This document shows positions 26,835 through 43,617 of a stretch of 64,000 nt of DNA, piece by piece. Both the position numbers and the translations under genes were made by a program. How positions within the stretch are numbered: the stretch's first letter is position 1; each line of letters opens with the position of its first letter. The stretch covers positions 60,388,001 through 60,452,000 of the forward strand of contig OZ231127.1 in assembly GCA_965153355.1 (NCBI GenBank). Direction: 5' to 3'. The stretch comes from Flaccisagitta enflata. Lineage: Eukaryota; Chaetognatha; Sagittoidea; Aphragmophora. Below the pieces are notes generated by a model. It had not been told where the DNA came from and did no database searches. It saw only the letters and a list, made by a program, of their open reading frames with translations.

Positions 26835-28190
26835 AAGTCCCCATTAAGTCCTTGAAGATTTTCACGATAGAAATCTACCTGAAGAAAGCCACTGAAAAAA
26901 GGGTTTACTGATTTTTGACGAAGCATATTTTATTAAACAAAACTAAACTAAATGGGGCATATGCCCTGTTAAGTCCCCGTTTAGTCCCTGAATCATTTTT
27001 TTCACTAATTTTTAACAGGGCATAGAACCGGGCATATTCAAACTAACTTTTTTTTACCGGGGACATTGGAGCTTTTGCCCGGGGCATTAATGTCACTTTT
27101 TTGTACTACAGATTGCGCTGTGTAAGGAGCTTACTTAAAGTTATAATGCAAGCCCTAAAGTTGGATTGTATATAGAAAATCGGAAACTTTCAAACAAGAT
27201 GACAATAAAATAGAAATACATATTTCAAAATTTTCCCCCGGCCTTATACTTCCCGCGTCATGTCAGTAGCCCTTGGGCTAAAATAGAGTCAACATGTATT
27301 ATTGTAATCATATTTGATGGGTTAGTGCTATTAACAGAATTTATTTCCTCAAGTTCTTGCTATTTTTTTTTCATTTTCCCCATTTGTTGCCTTCCCTAAT
27401 TCCAAACCCCTGGGAGAGAAAAATAACTACTATCTTAAAAATAAGTATATCTAAATTTGAAAATAAGCATCGATTTTAAAACAAAATTATTTCTTAACAA
27501 AACGAACTACTGACCCTAACTTAGTTACTATTGAAAAATGACACCTATCTTATAGTTAAAGCGCAATTTTTCTATAACTCTCTTACAAGGTTTATATTTT
27601 TTTCAGGTGTAAATATACTTTTTAAGTAGTATACACACGCCCGGATTTCACGCCAATTATTAACTGTTCATTTTTTTTCCATCAATCACTCGTTGATCTA
27701 TCTGTCACTGTCTATCGATAAAAGTCAAAGAAATTTAAAAATTGCTTTTCAGACAATAACGCTACCCTAGATAACTTGTTCCAGAATCAAAATATTTGGT
27801 AAATATCAAAATGAATCAATCTTCATTAATCCATCAAATAAAACCGTCTTATCTATAAGTCATGATATATCATAATGTATTTTGACGGACATGGTTACCG
27901 CTGACCATAAGCGATCTATCGACAATCATACTAAATAGTTGCGGCGGAGTGTATACCATCGCCAAAATGGCCCCGAAGCGAAGTAAAGGAATACGAACTA
28001 GATAAGAATCCCGTCACGATTCATTTGGTCGTAGAGATAATCCAATTTAAGAACGATTTACCATACGAGCTTACAACAATATCTCCAGGACCATGACAAG
28101 TTCGGTTGAGTGTATTGCTGCGGTTGGTCCATTAGAATCTAAGCCGACTTTAAGAATTCTATGGAGCTACTAACCATCAAAATCTGAACC
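26835..28190. other. single-copy intergenic region
   Basis: Sequence just outside the right arm. GTTAAGTCCC or TTTAGTCCC is repeated a few times between 26831 and 26995. No gene or known repeat is recognised. Confidence 0.55.
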
Positions 28191-28192
28191 TA

Positions 28193-28956
28193 CCCTGCTT
28201 TCAAAAGCGAGTGTTACCAGCAAAATCTTTATTGCGCCTAAAGTATTCATTTTTAGAAATTCAGATTGGATTTGCTTAAAAGCACATGACCTACTATTTT
28301 TTCATGCAAAATTTCATAGGACTGGCTTGAGCGGTTTGGCTACAACATGATTTTGAATGAAAACGTGGGAAACCCCATGAGAGGATTTCTCAGAAAAAGA
28401 TTAACTGATACTTTTTCTTAAAACCAATCTCATTTCTCAACGAATCAGGTAAAGATAGCCGGAATGGTCTTGAATGAAGGATATTAATCTCTGTTTATAT
28501 ATGTTTTCAGAAAATGACCAATTCATTGAAATCTATCTGAAAAAAATCAGTTTTTCCTTGATTTTTTGAAGTTTGAGCAAATTTCAAATAACATCACCCA
28601 TGTTTCAACGCCAATATTTCTCATTCAAAGGTGAAAAACTAAAATGATACAACAAAAGGGTCAATTATTGTCCATTTATGACTTATTTGATCATTTCAGC
28701 TCAAAATTTACCAGGTTTATTAAGGTTCAAAGATGCAAAAATACCAAAAAATGCAATTTTTCAACCAAATTTGCTAAAATTTTCATCAAATTTCTAAAAC
28801 ATGTGGACGACTAACCGCTGGACCCAGTATCATGAAATTTTGCATGAAATAATGGTAGGTTATTTGCTTTTTGGCAAATCCAATCTGAATATCCAAAAAT
28901 AAATACTTAAGCCGCAATAAAGATTTTGCTGGTAACACTTGCTTTTGAAAGCAGGG
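28193..28956. mobile_element. TA-flanked foldback MITE (CCCTGCTTTC family)
   Basis: Inverted ends of about 140 bp begin CCCTGCTTTCAAAAGC and end with its complement GCAGGG. TA is on both sides (28191-28192, 28957-28958). The arms share TTACCAGCAAAATCTTTATTG and the CATGCAAAATTTCAT motif. No transposase is seen. Confidence 0.8.
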
Positions 28957-29553
28957 TAACTTCAGTAAATAAGATGACTGGTACCACTGAAGTTCTGAAT
29001 CCCTTTTATCTAATTAACTGAGCCGCGTTTTTGCCAGGGGACGACAGAAAGTGCAGACACACCAACAGACAAATCAAACAGAGCCCTGATCACACGACTG
29101 TAGATTGTTTAACTGTCAAGGTGTGGCTTTTTCCATTACCTCGGAATTTCACTTAGTCAAATTATCAGAATGAGACATGCGTAGTTTTCGATTGGGACTA
29201 GAAGCGTGTGCTTAGTTGGGTACACAATTGACGCACCTCGCGTTTGATACCAAAAGTCACAGTATTGTACCGTTAATTGAACGAAGTTGGGGACATATTT
29301 AGTCACAGCAAGCTAGGTCTAGATAGAGTGGAGGACATGGGACAGAGGATATCGGAACAACCGTTCAGAGTCCAAGTTCTTGCAGATTAAGAGAAACGTA
29401 TCCCATATGCGTCAGGCCTGCACTGAAGCAGTTACAATAGGTTCGCATCAAAGGAGTCAGTCGCAGTCCCGATGATTCTAAAAGTTGCGCCCATTTTTTT
29501 GTCAGTCTAATCTAGAGCGACATGCTACATCTTGAGTAGAGTAGAATTCCCGG

Positions 29554-32467
<2,914 letters not shown>

Positions 32468-32844
32468 CTTAAAAAAGAAAAAAAAAACTAGATCAGCATG
32501 CATCTGATTTTACTTCTCTAGTTTTGTATACTGAGCCATGTTCGGTTCCGTCGGTCGATCCGTCCGCGCTTCCTCAAGACTATCAGGCCTGATGGGGGGG
32601 GGGGGAGAGATAAACACACAAACGGAGTGACAAATAAGAATAGAAGTCCCTCAGTGTTCAACAGGAGTTCGTCCCTCGCAGGACTACTGCCAAGAAAATC
32701 GAGGTTTCCAGTAAAGAAAGGAAAAAAACAAAACAAAAAAGAATAAGAAACAAACAAACAAACAAAAAAGAAAAAAAAACAAGATAGAAATAAAAAAGAT
32801 AGAAAGAAAGATAGAAAGAAAGAAAGAAAGATAGAAAGAAAGAT

Positions 32845-32919
<75 letters not shown>

Positions 32920-33807
32920 AACGAAGAAAGAAATAAACAAAAAAAAGAAACAAACAAAGAAAAAAGAAAGAAAAAAAGAAACGACCAAAGAAAGAAAGAA
33001 AAAAGGAAAAGAAAGAAGAAAAGAAAGAAAATGAAAAACAAGGCCAACACCTATAAGTCGCGTGCGAGACTAACAGAATGACTAAGAATGACTCAGCATA
33101 CTCTTAAATGACTTAAAATGACTTAAGGAAATAAAACTGATAAAAAAGTAAAAGTGTGACGGACCGACAGACCAACGGACGGACAAAGTGGGGTGAAAGT
33201 TTGATTTAGGGAAGTTTTTTACCTTGATTTACTTGGAAATTTTTGTTGAAAAAACAAAAAATATATGTACACCAAAATGTCAAACAGATTGACCTCTATC
33301 AAATGATAAATCATTTGCGTCTCAACATGCTCCATGTCACAAAAGTTGAAATCAATTTAAGCAATATCATTTCTTTTCCCTATGGTTACATATAGCTAAA
33401 AAATTGGGATCAATGAAAAATATCGATTTTTGCAAAATGCGAAAAAGTAAAATAAGATTAAAAAATTCATAACTTCTAAACTAATGATCGTGGAGACGTC
33501 TGGTTGACGCCATTTGAAAGAGAAAAATCAGCTCTTTCTTAGCCGTGAATATAAAAAAAAGTAACATCCCCACCCAAAAATGGCACAACTTTTAAAAATT
33601 GCCCGAAATCAAAAATGGAAAACTTTATTTCTCCCCTACGTTTCAAAAAGTCGAATTACGTAATTCGACTTTTTTCCAATAACAAAGCACGCAACTGTCA
33701 GCCTGTTGAGCTAGTTTCAATAGTTCATGGTACATCGTGCGTCGTTTAGATAAGCAGTTTTGTTGCATGTTGATAGGATACGAGTTTACATAAAGAGCGT
33801 CACTGCG
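32468..33807. other. intergenic region with (GAAA)n and a degenerate hairpin repeat
   Basis: A (GAAA)/(GATA) tract lies at 32770-33030 and remains of the hairpin-ended family at 33055-33205. TTTATT at 33624-33629 reads AATAAA on the minus strand, about 180 bases past the PNISR stop, and could be its polyadenylation signal. Confidence 0.6.
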
Positions 33808-36800
33808 TCAGACAAATCGACAAAACACTGAATCCAACCTGGATCTTCTAGAGGAAGATGATTTCTTCTTTGACGTTTTGTGCCTCTTTCTTTTCGATTT
33901 CTTGCTTTTTCTGGACCTTGAGCCTCTATCGTCTGATCCATCACTCTCGTCATCTTCCATTGAGCCAATCGTCGAGGTATCATCATCATCGTCGTCAGAG
34001 CGATGCCGGCGATGACGGCGACTGTCACCATTTGACTCGTGCTTCGCCGATCGGGATGGATTGCCGGCGTCCTTGGACGAACGTCGGTCTTGGCCGCGAT
34101 CGCGTTCATGATCGCGTTCACGATCGCGATCCCTATCGCGGTCGCGCTCACGGTCGCGATCCCTATCGCGGTCACGCTCTCTATCGCGGTCGCGGTCACG
34201 CTCTCTATCGCGGTCGCGTTGACGATCGCGTTCACGGTCACGCCGATCGCGTTCAGAATCACGTCGGTCACGCCTGTCCCGATCATCTTCGTCACTTTCT
34301 ACGTCAACACGGTAGCTTTTGGGGATTTCCTTAAGGCGGTTTAGCAGGTTATCATTGGGAGCATGATCTTCATACTTGCCGATTGCAGAACCATGGCCGA
34401 CAGAAGACTGAGAGACGGCGCGAGATTTTACGCCAGTTCCCTCACGCCTGTCCTCATCGTTTTCACCATGCAGGTTACGCGAGAGACGACTATTTGATCG
34501 CTCGACAGTTCTTGTATCCTCTTCCGTTGCATCACTATTTGTGCTAGTCGCGCTACTACTACTGCTAACGCTACTGGCAAGGGATGAAGCAGCCTTTCTA
34601 TCGCTCGTGACTATCCTTCTCGACATTTGATCAGCCTCTTCCCACTCTTCTTCTTCCCTTTTCTTCCTTTCTTCAGCCTTCCTCATCTCTTCCTTTTGCA
34701 TCTCTTCAACTTTCCTCAACTCTTCTTTCCTGCGTTCCCTTTCCCTTTCCGCCGCCTTCCTTTCTTCCTCAGCTTTTACTTCCGCTTGCCGCTTTTCTTC
34801 CAGCCTCTTCGACTCTTTGGCTTTTGCTCGATTTTCTCCCTCTTCATTAACTCTCTGCTCCACCCTTCTTTCATCTTTCGGTTTTACGACTCTTTCTTCT
34901 TCAGAGGACGAATGTCGTTCGCGAGATCTATCGGTAACACGTTCAGCGGATCTGTCGCCTGCGCGTCCGGACATTCTGTCGGCGCCACGATCGGTGGATC
35001 TGTCCGCCGAGTTGGACCTTCGCCGGCTTTTCTCGTCTTTTTCCCGAACCCCTCGGGCCCTATCTTTCGTCGATTCCCTTTCCCGGTCATGATTACGTTC
35101 TTTTTCATAATCGCGACCGCTCTTTCGATCTCTCTCAACGTCCGCTTTCGTTTCATCTTTGCTATGATCTCTGTCTCGATCACGCTCTCCCTCGCCTTTA
35201 TAATCACGATCTTTCTTGCTGTTATGGGACTTGGAGCGAGCTTCTTCGCTGCCATCTTCCTCCTCCTCATCCGCATCACCACGGTGCTTGTCGCTTATTT
35301 CCTCTTTTCTCCTCCTTTCTTTATCACGGTGCCCTTCCCTCTCTCGGCGACTTTCTCTCTCCTCATCACAAAGACTTTCACGATCTTCATGCCGTTGTCG
35401 GCCTTGTTCACGGTCCTTGTCACGACGGTTCTCTCGTTTGTCTTCATCTTCATCACGAAGACTTTCACGATCATCTTGCCGTTGTCGTTCTTGTTTACGG
35501 TCCTTGTCACGGCGTTTCTCTCGTTCGTCTTCATTGTCGTCACGATGACTTTTACGATCTACCTCGCGATGTCGACGCCGCTCACGGTCCTTGTCACGAC
35601 GGTTTTCGCGTTCGTCATCTTCGTCACGACGACTTTCTTGATCTTCCTCGCGCTGTCGCCCATGATCACGGTCCTTGCCACGACGGTACTTGCTTTCATC
35701 ATCGTCGTCGTCACGTCGATTTTCACGCTCATCTTCACGGCGACGATCTCGTTTATCGCTATGACGAGATTCTCTCTCATCACCGCGGTCTCGATGATGC
35801 TCACGTTCGCGTTCTCGCCCATCATCACCCCTTTCTTGATGTCTCTCACGCTTCTCTTCCCTCCTCTTCCTCTCGTGTCGACTCTCTTCCCCTTCCTCCT
35901 CATCATCCTCTTCTTTCTTTTCTCTTTTGTGCTGATGACGGTCCCGCGAAGACTCGTCACGTGGCGAGCGATCGCGACGAGACCTGGACGACTCCGCAGA
36001 TCTCTTCTCAGCCACAAGATCCGCCTTGGACTCTGTCGCCGCGGAGATGCGCGTACCCGATTTGCTCTCACGTAGCGATTTTTCAGGAGATCCACTTCGA
36101 GAAGACTTTTTGTCGCTGCGATCTTTTCTGTCACCGTCGTTGTTATCGTCGTGATGATTCTCCTTCGACTTTCCAGATCGACCACGGTCTCCGGACAAAG
36201 CTTCCGGAGAAGGCGGGGGACTAGCTTTCATACGCAGACTCTCGTCGCTGCGTCGACGATCGGACGTTGACGTTCCGTTACGGCGCAGATGTTTTCCTTC
36301 CGGTGTGCGACTGTCTCGACTTCCATCGCCTGACGGACGCTTCCGCTTCCCACGACTTTCCTCTGTCGATTGATGAGTCGCCGGCGAAACGTCGTCCACT
36401 TCTTTTTCCTTCGACAGACGAGTTGACTCTGAAATGATAGCAATGACAAGATCCATATTTCAGAAAGCCAGACGGATTTTCGATATAGGTCACTCACACG
36501 CGTTTCGCCGCAAAAGTTTTTTCTTGGCTCTGATCTGTTATACCGTTGGTGCTGGAGGAGGGCTCATTGCACATTGCACAATGTTATTTTGACAAAATTT
36601 TAAGGCTATTTCTACACTTTTTCTATATAAGAGAACACATTTAGAACTTTGCCTGGGTTCTCTTAAATTGTTTGCCATTTTGAGGCTGAATATTTCCTAA
36701 ACTGTTCTTCGGGCATATCAAAGGCTCATGTCTCCTTTAAAAAAAGTCTCTTACAAAAAAAAGGGTATCATCAAATTATCGGGTGGAAGAATCATATCTT

Positions 36801-37229
36801 CAGTTGTCATTAGATTGCCAAGAGAAAGCGTTATCAACTTATCACGATAAGGGCAGTTAACAAAAGACTGGTTTAAAATAGTCACCTTGACGAGACGCCG
36901 ATCCATCGGAGCGACCAGCCGAGCGGGACCTTGAATGACGTCGCGCGTCGCTTTTATCGTCATCCTCATCGTTCTCGTCGTCATCATCCTCCTCCTCTTT
37001 CTGCCGTTCTTTAGCCTTCCTTTTCATCTCCTCCGCCTCTTCTTTCCTCGTGCGAAGATCAAACGCGTCTTTCTTCGTCCTGATCACCCGCGCCAATTCC
37101 TCGTCAGAGTCTCCGCTAGACTCAGAAGATTCAGTTTCGTCCCGACGGTCGTCATCCTCGTCGGAATCCTGGTCGGAACCGGAGCCATAGCCGACCAAAG
37201 CTGTGAGAGAGAGAGAGAGAAAGAAAGAG

Positions 37230-37288
<59 letters not shown>

Positions 37289-40200
37289 AAAAGAGAGACA
37301 GACAGAGACGGAGTTGGTAACATACAAGAGAAAACAGACGCAAGAGAAAACAGACGCAGAGGAGAGGAAAAAAGGAGAATTGATTAAACAATGTGTCGAG
37401 GTTAAGGACGGACAAGAAACCCTCTCTCTCCACCGCTGCGACACTTACCGGAACTCCCTCCCCAAGATTGAGACGGTACAGAGGCAGATTTTTTTGTCTT
37501 TTGCTTGGCTGTAAGAATACAAACATAAAATCGAGAATAACACGACGTTCATACATAGAAGCCCAACGTTGTCTTTTGGCGGGGAAAAATAATCACAAAT
37601 GGAAGGGGAAATGAGCTCTGGAATGGGTAAGAAAGGATATAATGTAGCATGAGCGATCTGCAGAGCGTAACCGGTCGTGTAAACGACACCTGTAAAACTA
37701 CACACCTTGTTTCGAGGTTGCCCTCTCGAGTACCTCCTCTGCCACAAGACGTATTTCATTATCGGTCACGTCAAGCAGGATTTCTGTCATCATCCTACGG
37801 ACTCTCAAAGCCTGAAGTTAATTTAGAGCAGAATCTTCAAACTAACGATTCATCATCTCTCAAATTCACGTACTAAGGACAAAACCAAGTTTTAAACTAA
37901 ACTCGCGGGAGGAAAGGAGACATATTAACGATCATAACGCCAACAAACTATCAATATGAAGTGCTTCCCCAGCCCAAAATACACTCAAGTTATTCATTAT
38001 GGGGTGATGGCGTAAAATGGGTCAGCTAGGGTAAAATGGATCACCCACTTTCATCTGCCCAAGAATGAGTTTTTGGCAAAATTTGGGACGTCACAAAAAC
38101 TATACTGGTCACACCTTCCCTATTTATCAATATTACTAATATATTCCTCTGATCATGCATGGGAAAAAGGAGGGCGACCTATTCTAAACTAAGTGCTTAA
38201 CCCTTGTCAGACGGAAGCTTACAAAATTGTCATATCAATAAGATAGTTTTGATATCTTCGCATGTAAATTTTGGACCAAAAACCGCATTTGAAACTAGCG
38301 GGGAACTTCAAAACCTTCAGGCAACGGCTTTTCGTTTTATTCAACAGTGAAAAAAAGGCCGCGACATCTACAAATCCTATACCGTAAAAGTTTTCGATGA
38401 AAAAAAAAATAATGCGAGCGTTGTGAACATACTCAGTGATAGAGATGCAGACCCGAAAACCAACTCCGGTAACAAATTGATTTTGTATGAATTCATTATT
38501 GATTGGCGATAAAATCGCTACCGAAATAGCCAGCCTGCTAATTACCAGTTCCTCCTCGGTGACGGCCTCTGGTTGTTCCTCGACGCCGCTTTGCTCGCCG
38601 TCGTCTTCTTCATTGTCCTCCGAAATTTGCGACATCTTCTTAGTCCTCGTTTCTTCTTTTTCCTCCCCGTCCTCGTCATCTCTTTCCTCCCGAGATTTCT
38701 GGACCGGGACTTCCTCCACATCAAAACGACTTTTCCTTCTTTTCCCTTTGTCCTCTTTCTCTCTCTTAATCTCCTCCTCGATCTTTCTCTCTTCCTCCAT
38801 TCTCTTCTTTTTCTCCTCGGCGTATTCCTGCATCTTTTTCTCCCTTTCTTCCTTCTTGGCTTTCTCCTTGTCCATTCTTTCCAGGCCTTCGCGAATCCAG
38901 GCCGGCAAAGACTTGCGACGTGCAGCCTCTGTTGGATTGGTGAAAAAAGATTCAAATATATGGAATGGTCATTTGAATCATCGATCTCAACATTGTCCAC
39001 GCTTAGTTGTGGCATCCTAGAAAATCAATTTAATTGGCTTTTCAAACTGTAATTGGCGTGTGGAAGGGTAGGGGCAGTAATTCGTTAAAGGTACTTGCGA
39101 TGAGAGCAGAGGGACGGATACTGCCTCATATCGTGGTTGGCACGCTTATAAAAGCCTACCAATAGCTGCTGCATTTTCAGCGACAGCGTGATCCGAAGTC
39201 ATTTCGTCTTCATCGAGGTCCATTTCCACAGTTGCCACGGAATCTGCCATCTCCACAGAACCATCACGACTTTGAGAAGAATCCCGACTGTCAACTGCAA
39301 ATATGGAAGCGAGCAAAATGAAGCAATATCGATCAAAAGACGTAGGGTCACAATATCGTTGCGTACGGGTGGGCAGGGGTATCAAACGCCTAGCCTGAGC
39401 ACTCAAACCCCAATCTCGACTTGGTTCTCACTTATTTTGGAAAATACGTACAAGTGATATATACTTGATTGAAGTGAAAAAGGGTTGAGTCCGATAATAC
39501 GCACTACGATTGCAATAACAGCCTGTTTGACCGAGGTCACGTTAATACTCACCGTAATGTTGAAGGTGTTGATTCATAGGGTTTCTCACGGGAGCGGGAG
39601 CCTGGCCCATTTGCATGGCTCGGAACGCCTCATTGCCACGTTGATGTGGATGTGGATGAGGTTGATGTTGATGAGGGAATTGCCCACCACCGGCGGCACC
39701 CCCTCGCGCCCAAGAGTAAGGATTCGGTGTAAGACTCTGGAGCCGAAAGAGAGGAACCCCCGGAAATGTGCGTGATCATGAACTTCCGTTAAAAGCGTCT
39801 TTACAACAATCTACCTAACCCATCTCTGCATATTTGACTATGTCCATTCATATCGCACAAAGCAAAACAGAGCAATAAACATTTACTGGGAACTTAGAAT
39901 CATACCACCACATTAACAAATCTATTTTCATCTAAGTTTACTCTTATATAATTTAATTACCTTTTGGAAGTGCTGGTCCCATTGGTTTTGGCCCATCGAA
40001 GTTTGTTGGTGCTGGGGTTGAGATGAATTGGTGACGCTTTCGATTCCCGGTGCGTCATCCTCTTCCGCGTTTCCGTGACCGTAATCAAAGGTCTGAGCCG
40101 GGCGCGAACCTTGAAACTCCGTCGCCTGATATAGAAGAGGGGAAAACGACGAAGTTCGACCGATGAGATGACGGTGCACAATAGACAGTCACGAAAACGA

Positions 40201-43200
40201 TCGGCAGTTGCCATCATGAGAATTTCACGAACACATTCTGTCACGCACGCGCAAGTATTGTAAGTAGAGATGCAGATTCTCTGATAAGCTATCGAATAAG
40301 TTCTATACATTATCCACTGTTAAACAATCATCTCAGGGTCATCTCTTTCCTGCCCACCAAACATGGTTTCCCCATCTTGTCATTCTTCCAACCTTATTTT
40401 CTATCCTTCTTTGCCTTTCTTTCCGTCATTTAGCCTATTTCTCCATCATTAACCCTATACCCCTATCTTTCCATCATTTAACCTATCTTTCCTTCAATCA
40501 ACCAATACTTTCCGTCATTTAACCTTTTTTTTCCCTCAATCAACCGATCTTTCCTTCAATAAACCTATCTATCCTTCATTTAACCAATCTTCCATCATTT
40601 ACCCTATCTTCCATCATTTAGCCTATCTTTCCATCATTTAAACTACCAATATTTTCTTCTTTGTTCTTTCACCTTTTTATTCCCCAATAAGTTCCCTCTT
40701 AGATCTCGTATGTCCTTGCAAATCTAGGTATTGGCTATTCCCTCATTCATCTTGTCCTTCCTTCTGTGATGCTATCATCTCTCCATCAGTCAAGCAATCT
40801 TTCCTTTTGTCAACTTTTCTTCTTTCTACCTACTTTTCTTCTTTCTACCTACTTTTCTTCTTTCTACCTACTTTTCTTCTTTCTACCTACTTTTCTTCTT
40901 TCTACCTACTTTTCTTCTTTCTACCTACTTTTCTTCTTTCTACCTACTTTTCTTCTTTCTACCTACTTTTCTTCTTTCTACCTACTTTTCTTCTTTCTAC
41001 CTACTTTTCTTCTTTCTACCTACTTTTCTTCTTTCTACCTACTTTTCTTCTTTCTACCTACTTTTCTTCTTTCTACCTACTTTTCTTCTTTCTACCTACT
41101 CTTCTTCTTTCTACCTACTCTTTCTTCTTTCTACCTCTTTTCTTCTTTCTTCTTTACCTTTTTCTTCTTTCCTACTTTTCTTCTTTCTACCTACTTTTCT
41201 TCTTTCTACCTACTTTTTTCTACCTCTTCTTCTTTCCTTCTTCTTACCTACTACTTTCTTCTTTCTACCTACTTTTCTTCTTTCTACCTACTTTTCTTCT
41301 TTCTACCTACTTTTCTTCTTTCTACCTACTTTTCTTCTTTCTACCTACTTTTCTTCTTTCTACCTACTTTTCTTCTTTCTACCTACTTTCCTTCTTTCTA
41401 CCTACTTTCCTTCTTTCTACCTACTTTCCTTCTTTCTACCTACTTTTCTTCTTTCTACCTACTTTCCTTCTTTCTACCTACTTTTCTTCTTTCTACCTAC
41501 TTTCCTTCTTTCTACCTACTTTCCTTCTTTCTACCTACTTTTCTTCTTTCTACCTACTTTCCTTCTTTCTACCTACTTTCCTTCTTTCTACCTACTTTCC
41601 TTCTTTCTACCTACTTTCCTTCTTTCTACCTACTTTCCTTCTTTCTACCTACTTTCCTTCTTTCTACCTACTTTCCTTCTTTCTACCTACTTTCCTTCTT
41701 TCTACCTACTTTCCTTCTTTCTACCTACTTTTCTTCTTTCTACCTACTTTTCTTCTTTCTACCTACTTTTCTTCTTTCTACCTACTTTCCTTCTTTCTAC
41801 CTACTTTCCTTCTTTCTACCTACTTTCCTTCTTTCTACCTACTTTCCTTCTTTCTACCTACTTTCCTTCTTTCTACCTACTTTCCTTCTTTCTACCTACT
41901 TTCCTTCTTTCTACCTACTTTCCTTCTTTCTACCTACTTTCCTTCTTTCTACCTACTTTCCTTCTTTCTACCTACTTTCCTTCTTTCTACCTACTTTCCT
42001 TCTTTCTACCTACTTTCCTTCTTTCTACCTACTTTCCTTCTTTCTACCTACTTTCCTTCTTTCTACCTACTTTTCTTCTTTCTACCTACTTTTCTTCTGT
42101 CTACCTACTTTCCTTCTTTCTACCTACTTTCCTTCTTTCTACCTACTTTCCTTCTTTCTACCTACTTTCCTTCTTTCTACCTACTTTTCTTCTTTCTACC
42201 TACTTTCCTTCTTTCTACCTTCTTTTCTTCTTTCTACCTACTTTCCTTCTTTCTACCTACTTTCCTTCTTTCTACCTACTTTCCTTCTTTCTACCTACTT
42301 TCCTTCTTTCTACCTACTTTCCTTCTTTCTACCTACTTTCCTTCTTTCTACCTACTTTCCTTCTTTCTACCTACTTTCCTTCTTTCTACCTACTTTCCTT
42401 CTTTCTACCTACTTTCCTTCTTTCTACCTACTTTCCTTCTTTCTACCTACTTTCCTTCTGTCTACCTACTTTCCTTCTTTCTACCTACTTTCCTTCTTTC
42501 TACCTACTTTCCTTCTTTCTACCTACTTTCCTTCTTTCTACCTACTTTCCTTCTTTCTACCTACTTTCCTTCTTTCTACCTACTTTCCTTCTTTCTACCT
42601 ACTTTCCTTCTTTCTACCTACTTTCCTTCTTTCTACCTACTTTCCTTCTTTCTACCTACTTTCCTTCTTTCTACCTACTTTCCTTCTTTCTACCTACTTT
42701 CCTTCTTTCTACCTACTTTCCTTCTTTCTACCTACTTTCCTTCTTTCTACCTACTTTCCTTCTTTCCACCAACTTCCCTTTGTCCACCTATCGTTCCTTC
42801 TACCTATCTTTCCTACTTTCCAGTATTTCCTCCTAAATTATCTTCAATCGATTGATTTTCGGGGCATAGAAATAGACTCCATGATCAAGATAATTAGGAC
42901 TGTTTAAGTACAACCTTAAAGTACCCCAAAAATCCCAAACTATAGTATTGCTACTCTGTTTCCATGAATCTGCAAGTCTGTTAGAGGATACAATCTCAAC
43001 CTCATGCAACATGAGAGGGACAGTGATTTACCAAATCACTCATGATAGAAGTTAGAAATTCGGCGATACATACCTTCGGGGCGGCGCCCATACCTCCTGA
43101 ATGATGAGGCCCGGGTTGGGACGACTGAGGGGGTACAGGATAGGGAGGTCTCGGCCATGGCCCTGTATGGGGCTTATCCCGTCCCATGAAAGGCAGGTTG

Positions 43201-43617
43201 GGGGTTGATCCGGCCTGCCAACCCCATTGTTGATGCGGATGTTGCTGCTCGCGAGGTGGCCTCACTTCTTGAACAAAGGAAATTTAAAAAAAAATAAGAA
43301 CCTGATATGTCAGCAGAATCTGACTGCTTACTAAAATACACGGACATGGTTAACGCATTCGGTTTTCCCCCGTACCCGAAATTAACATCGGTGACGGGCC
43401 ATCACTTTTTTATCTTACCAGCCATCGCCTGATGGTCTTCCCCCGGGGCGGGAGGAGCAGCGGCTGATGCAGCTGGTGCAGGGGGCTGGGGAGGCTGATG
43501 AGGGGCGTCGTCCTTTTTGGCCATCCATTGCTTGGCCAATGCAGCCCAATCCACTTCGGTGTTAGGAACATTGACGTAATCTTGGGGGTTCAGTGACCAC
43601 TGCTGCTGCTGCCACAT
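33808..43617 (-). CDS. PNISR: PNISR-like Arg/Ser-rich splicing-associated protein, ten exons
   Basis: A complete model of 1453 residues, every phase consistent. Exons in transcript order: 43419-43617 (ATG 43617), 43074-43267, 39961-40125, 39553-39736, 39160-39294, 38546-38928, 37706-37811, 37449-37508, 36886-37200, 33808-36428. PNISR is a nuclear-speckle protein that binds pinin. The diagnostic parts are the N-terminus MWQQQQWSLNPQDY with VDWAALAKQWMAKKD, the core motif LPAWIREGLERMDKEK in exon 6, and MMTEILLDVTDNEIRL in exon 7. Exons 2-4 are Pro/Gln/His-rich. The last exon is a very long charged RS/RE/RD domain with repeated RDRERDRD and REQGRQRHEDRES-type units. It is much longer than the vertebrate protein (about 800 residues), mostly through that domain. 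It is flanked by the membrane protein gene and the ROCO gene, all on the minus strand. Confidence 0.9.
35290..35760 (-). repeat. coding minisatellite in the PNISR charged domain
   Basis: Tandem units of about 75 bp encode RRDKDREQGRQRHEDRES-like blocks. The repetition leaves long open frames on the opposite strand that are not genes. Confidence 0.7.
37204..37300. repeat. (GA)n/(GAAA)n tract at a PNISR acceptor
   Basis: On the transcript strand this is (TTTC)n(CT)n ending directly at CACAG, the acceptor of exon 36886-37200. Confidence 0.92.
40126..43073. other. PNISR intron 2
   Basis: It holds degenerate CATTTAACCTATCTTTC-type units at 40430-40640, the 19-bp satellite array at 40815-42770, and otherwise plain AT-rich sequence. 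Confidence 0.8.
40815..42770. repeat. 2-kb array of a 19-bp pyrimidine unit
   Basis: About 100 copies of TTCTTTCTACCTACTTTYC. The T variant dominates at the left (40815-41390) and the C variant at the right, with mixed islands between and one irregular region at 41100-41260. Because 19 is not a multiple of 3 and the unit has no stop in any phase, it creates a 713-residue frame with a 19-residue period that is not a gene. Confidence 0.95.

Noticed and set aside
34627-36075. 482-residue hydrophobic plus-strand frame opposite PNISR
   Set aside because: It is the antisense of the Arg/Glu/Asp-rich repeat domain. Such codons give stop-poor Phe/Leu/Ser/Val complements. There are no splice or family signals.
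36228-36497. Possible extra PNISR start at MDLVIAIISES near 36456
   Set aside because: Those bases are intron ending in TTTCAG. The phase from the previous exon joins at 36428.
40766-42907. Plus-strand frames of 713 and 682 residues, rich in Leu, Phe, Ser and Tyr
   Set aside because: They are products of a stop-free 19-bp satellite read in shifting phase, inside a PNISR intron.
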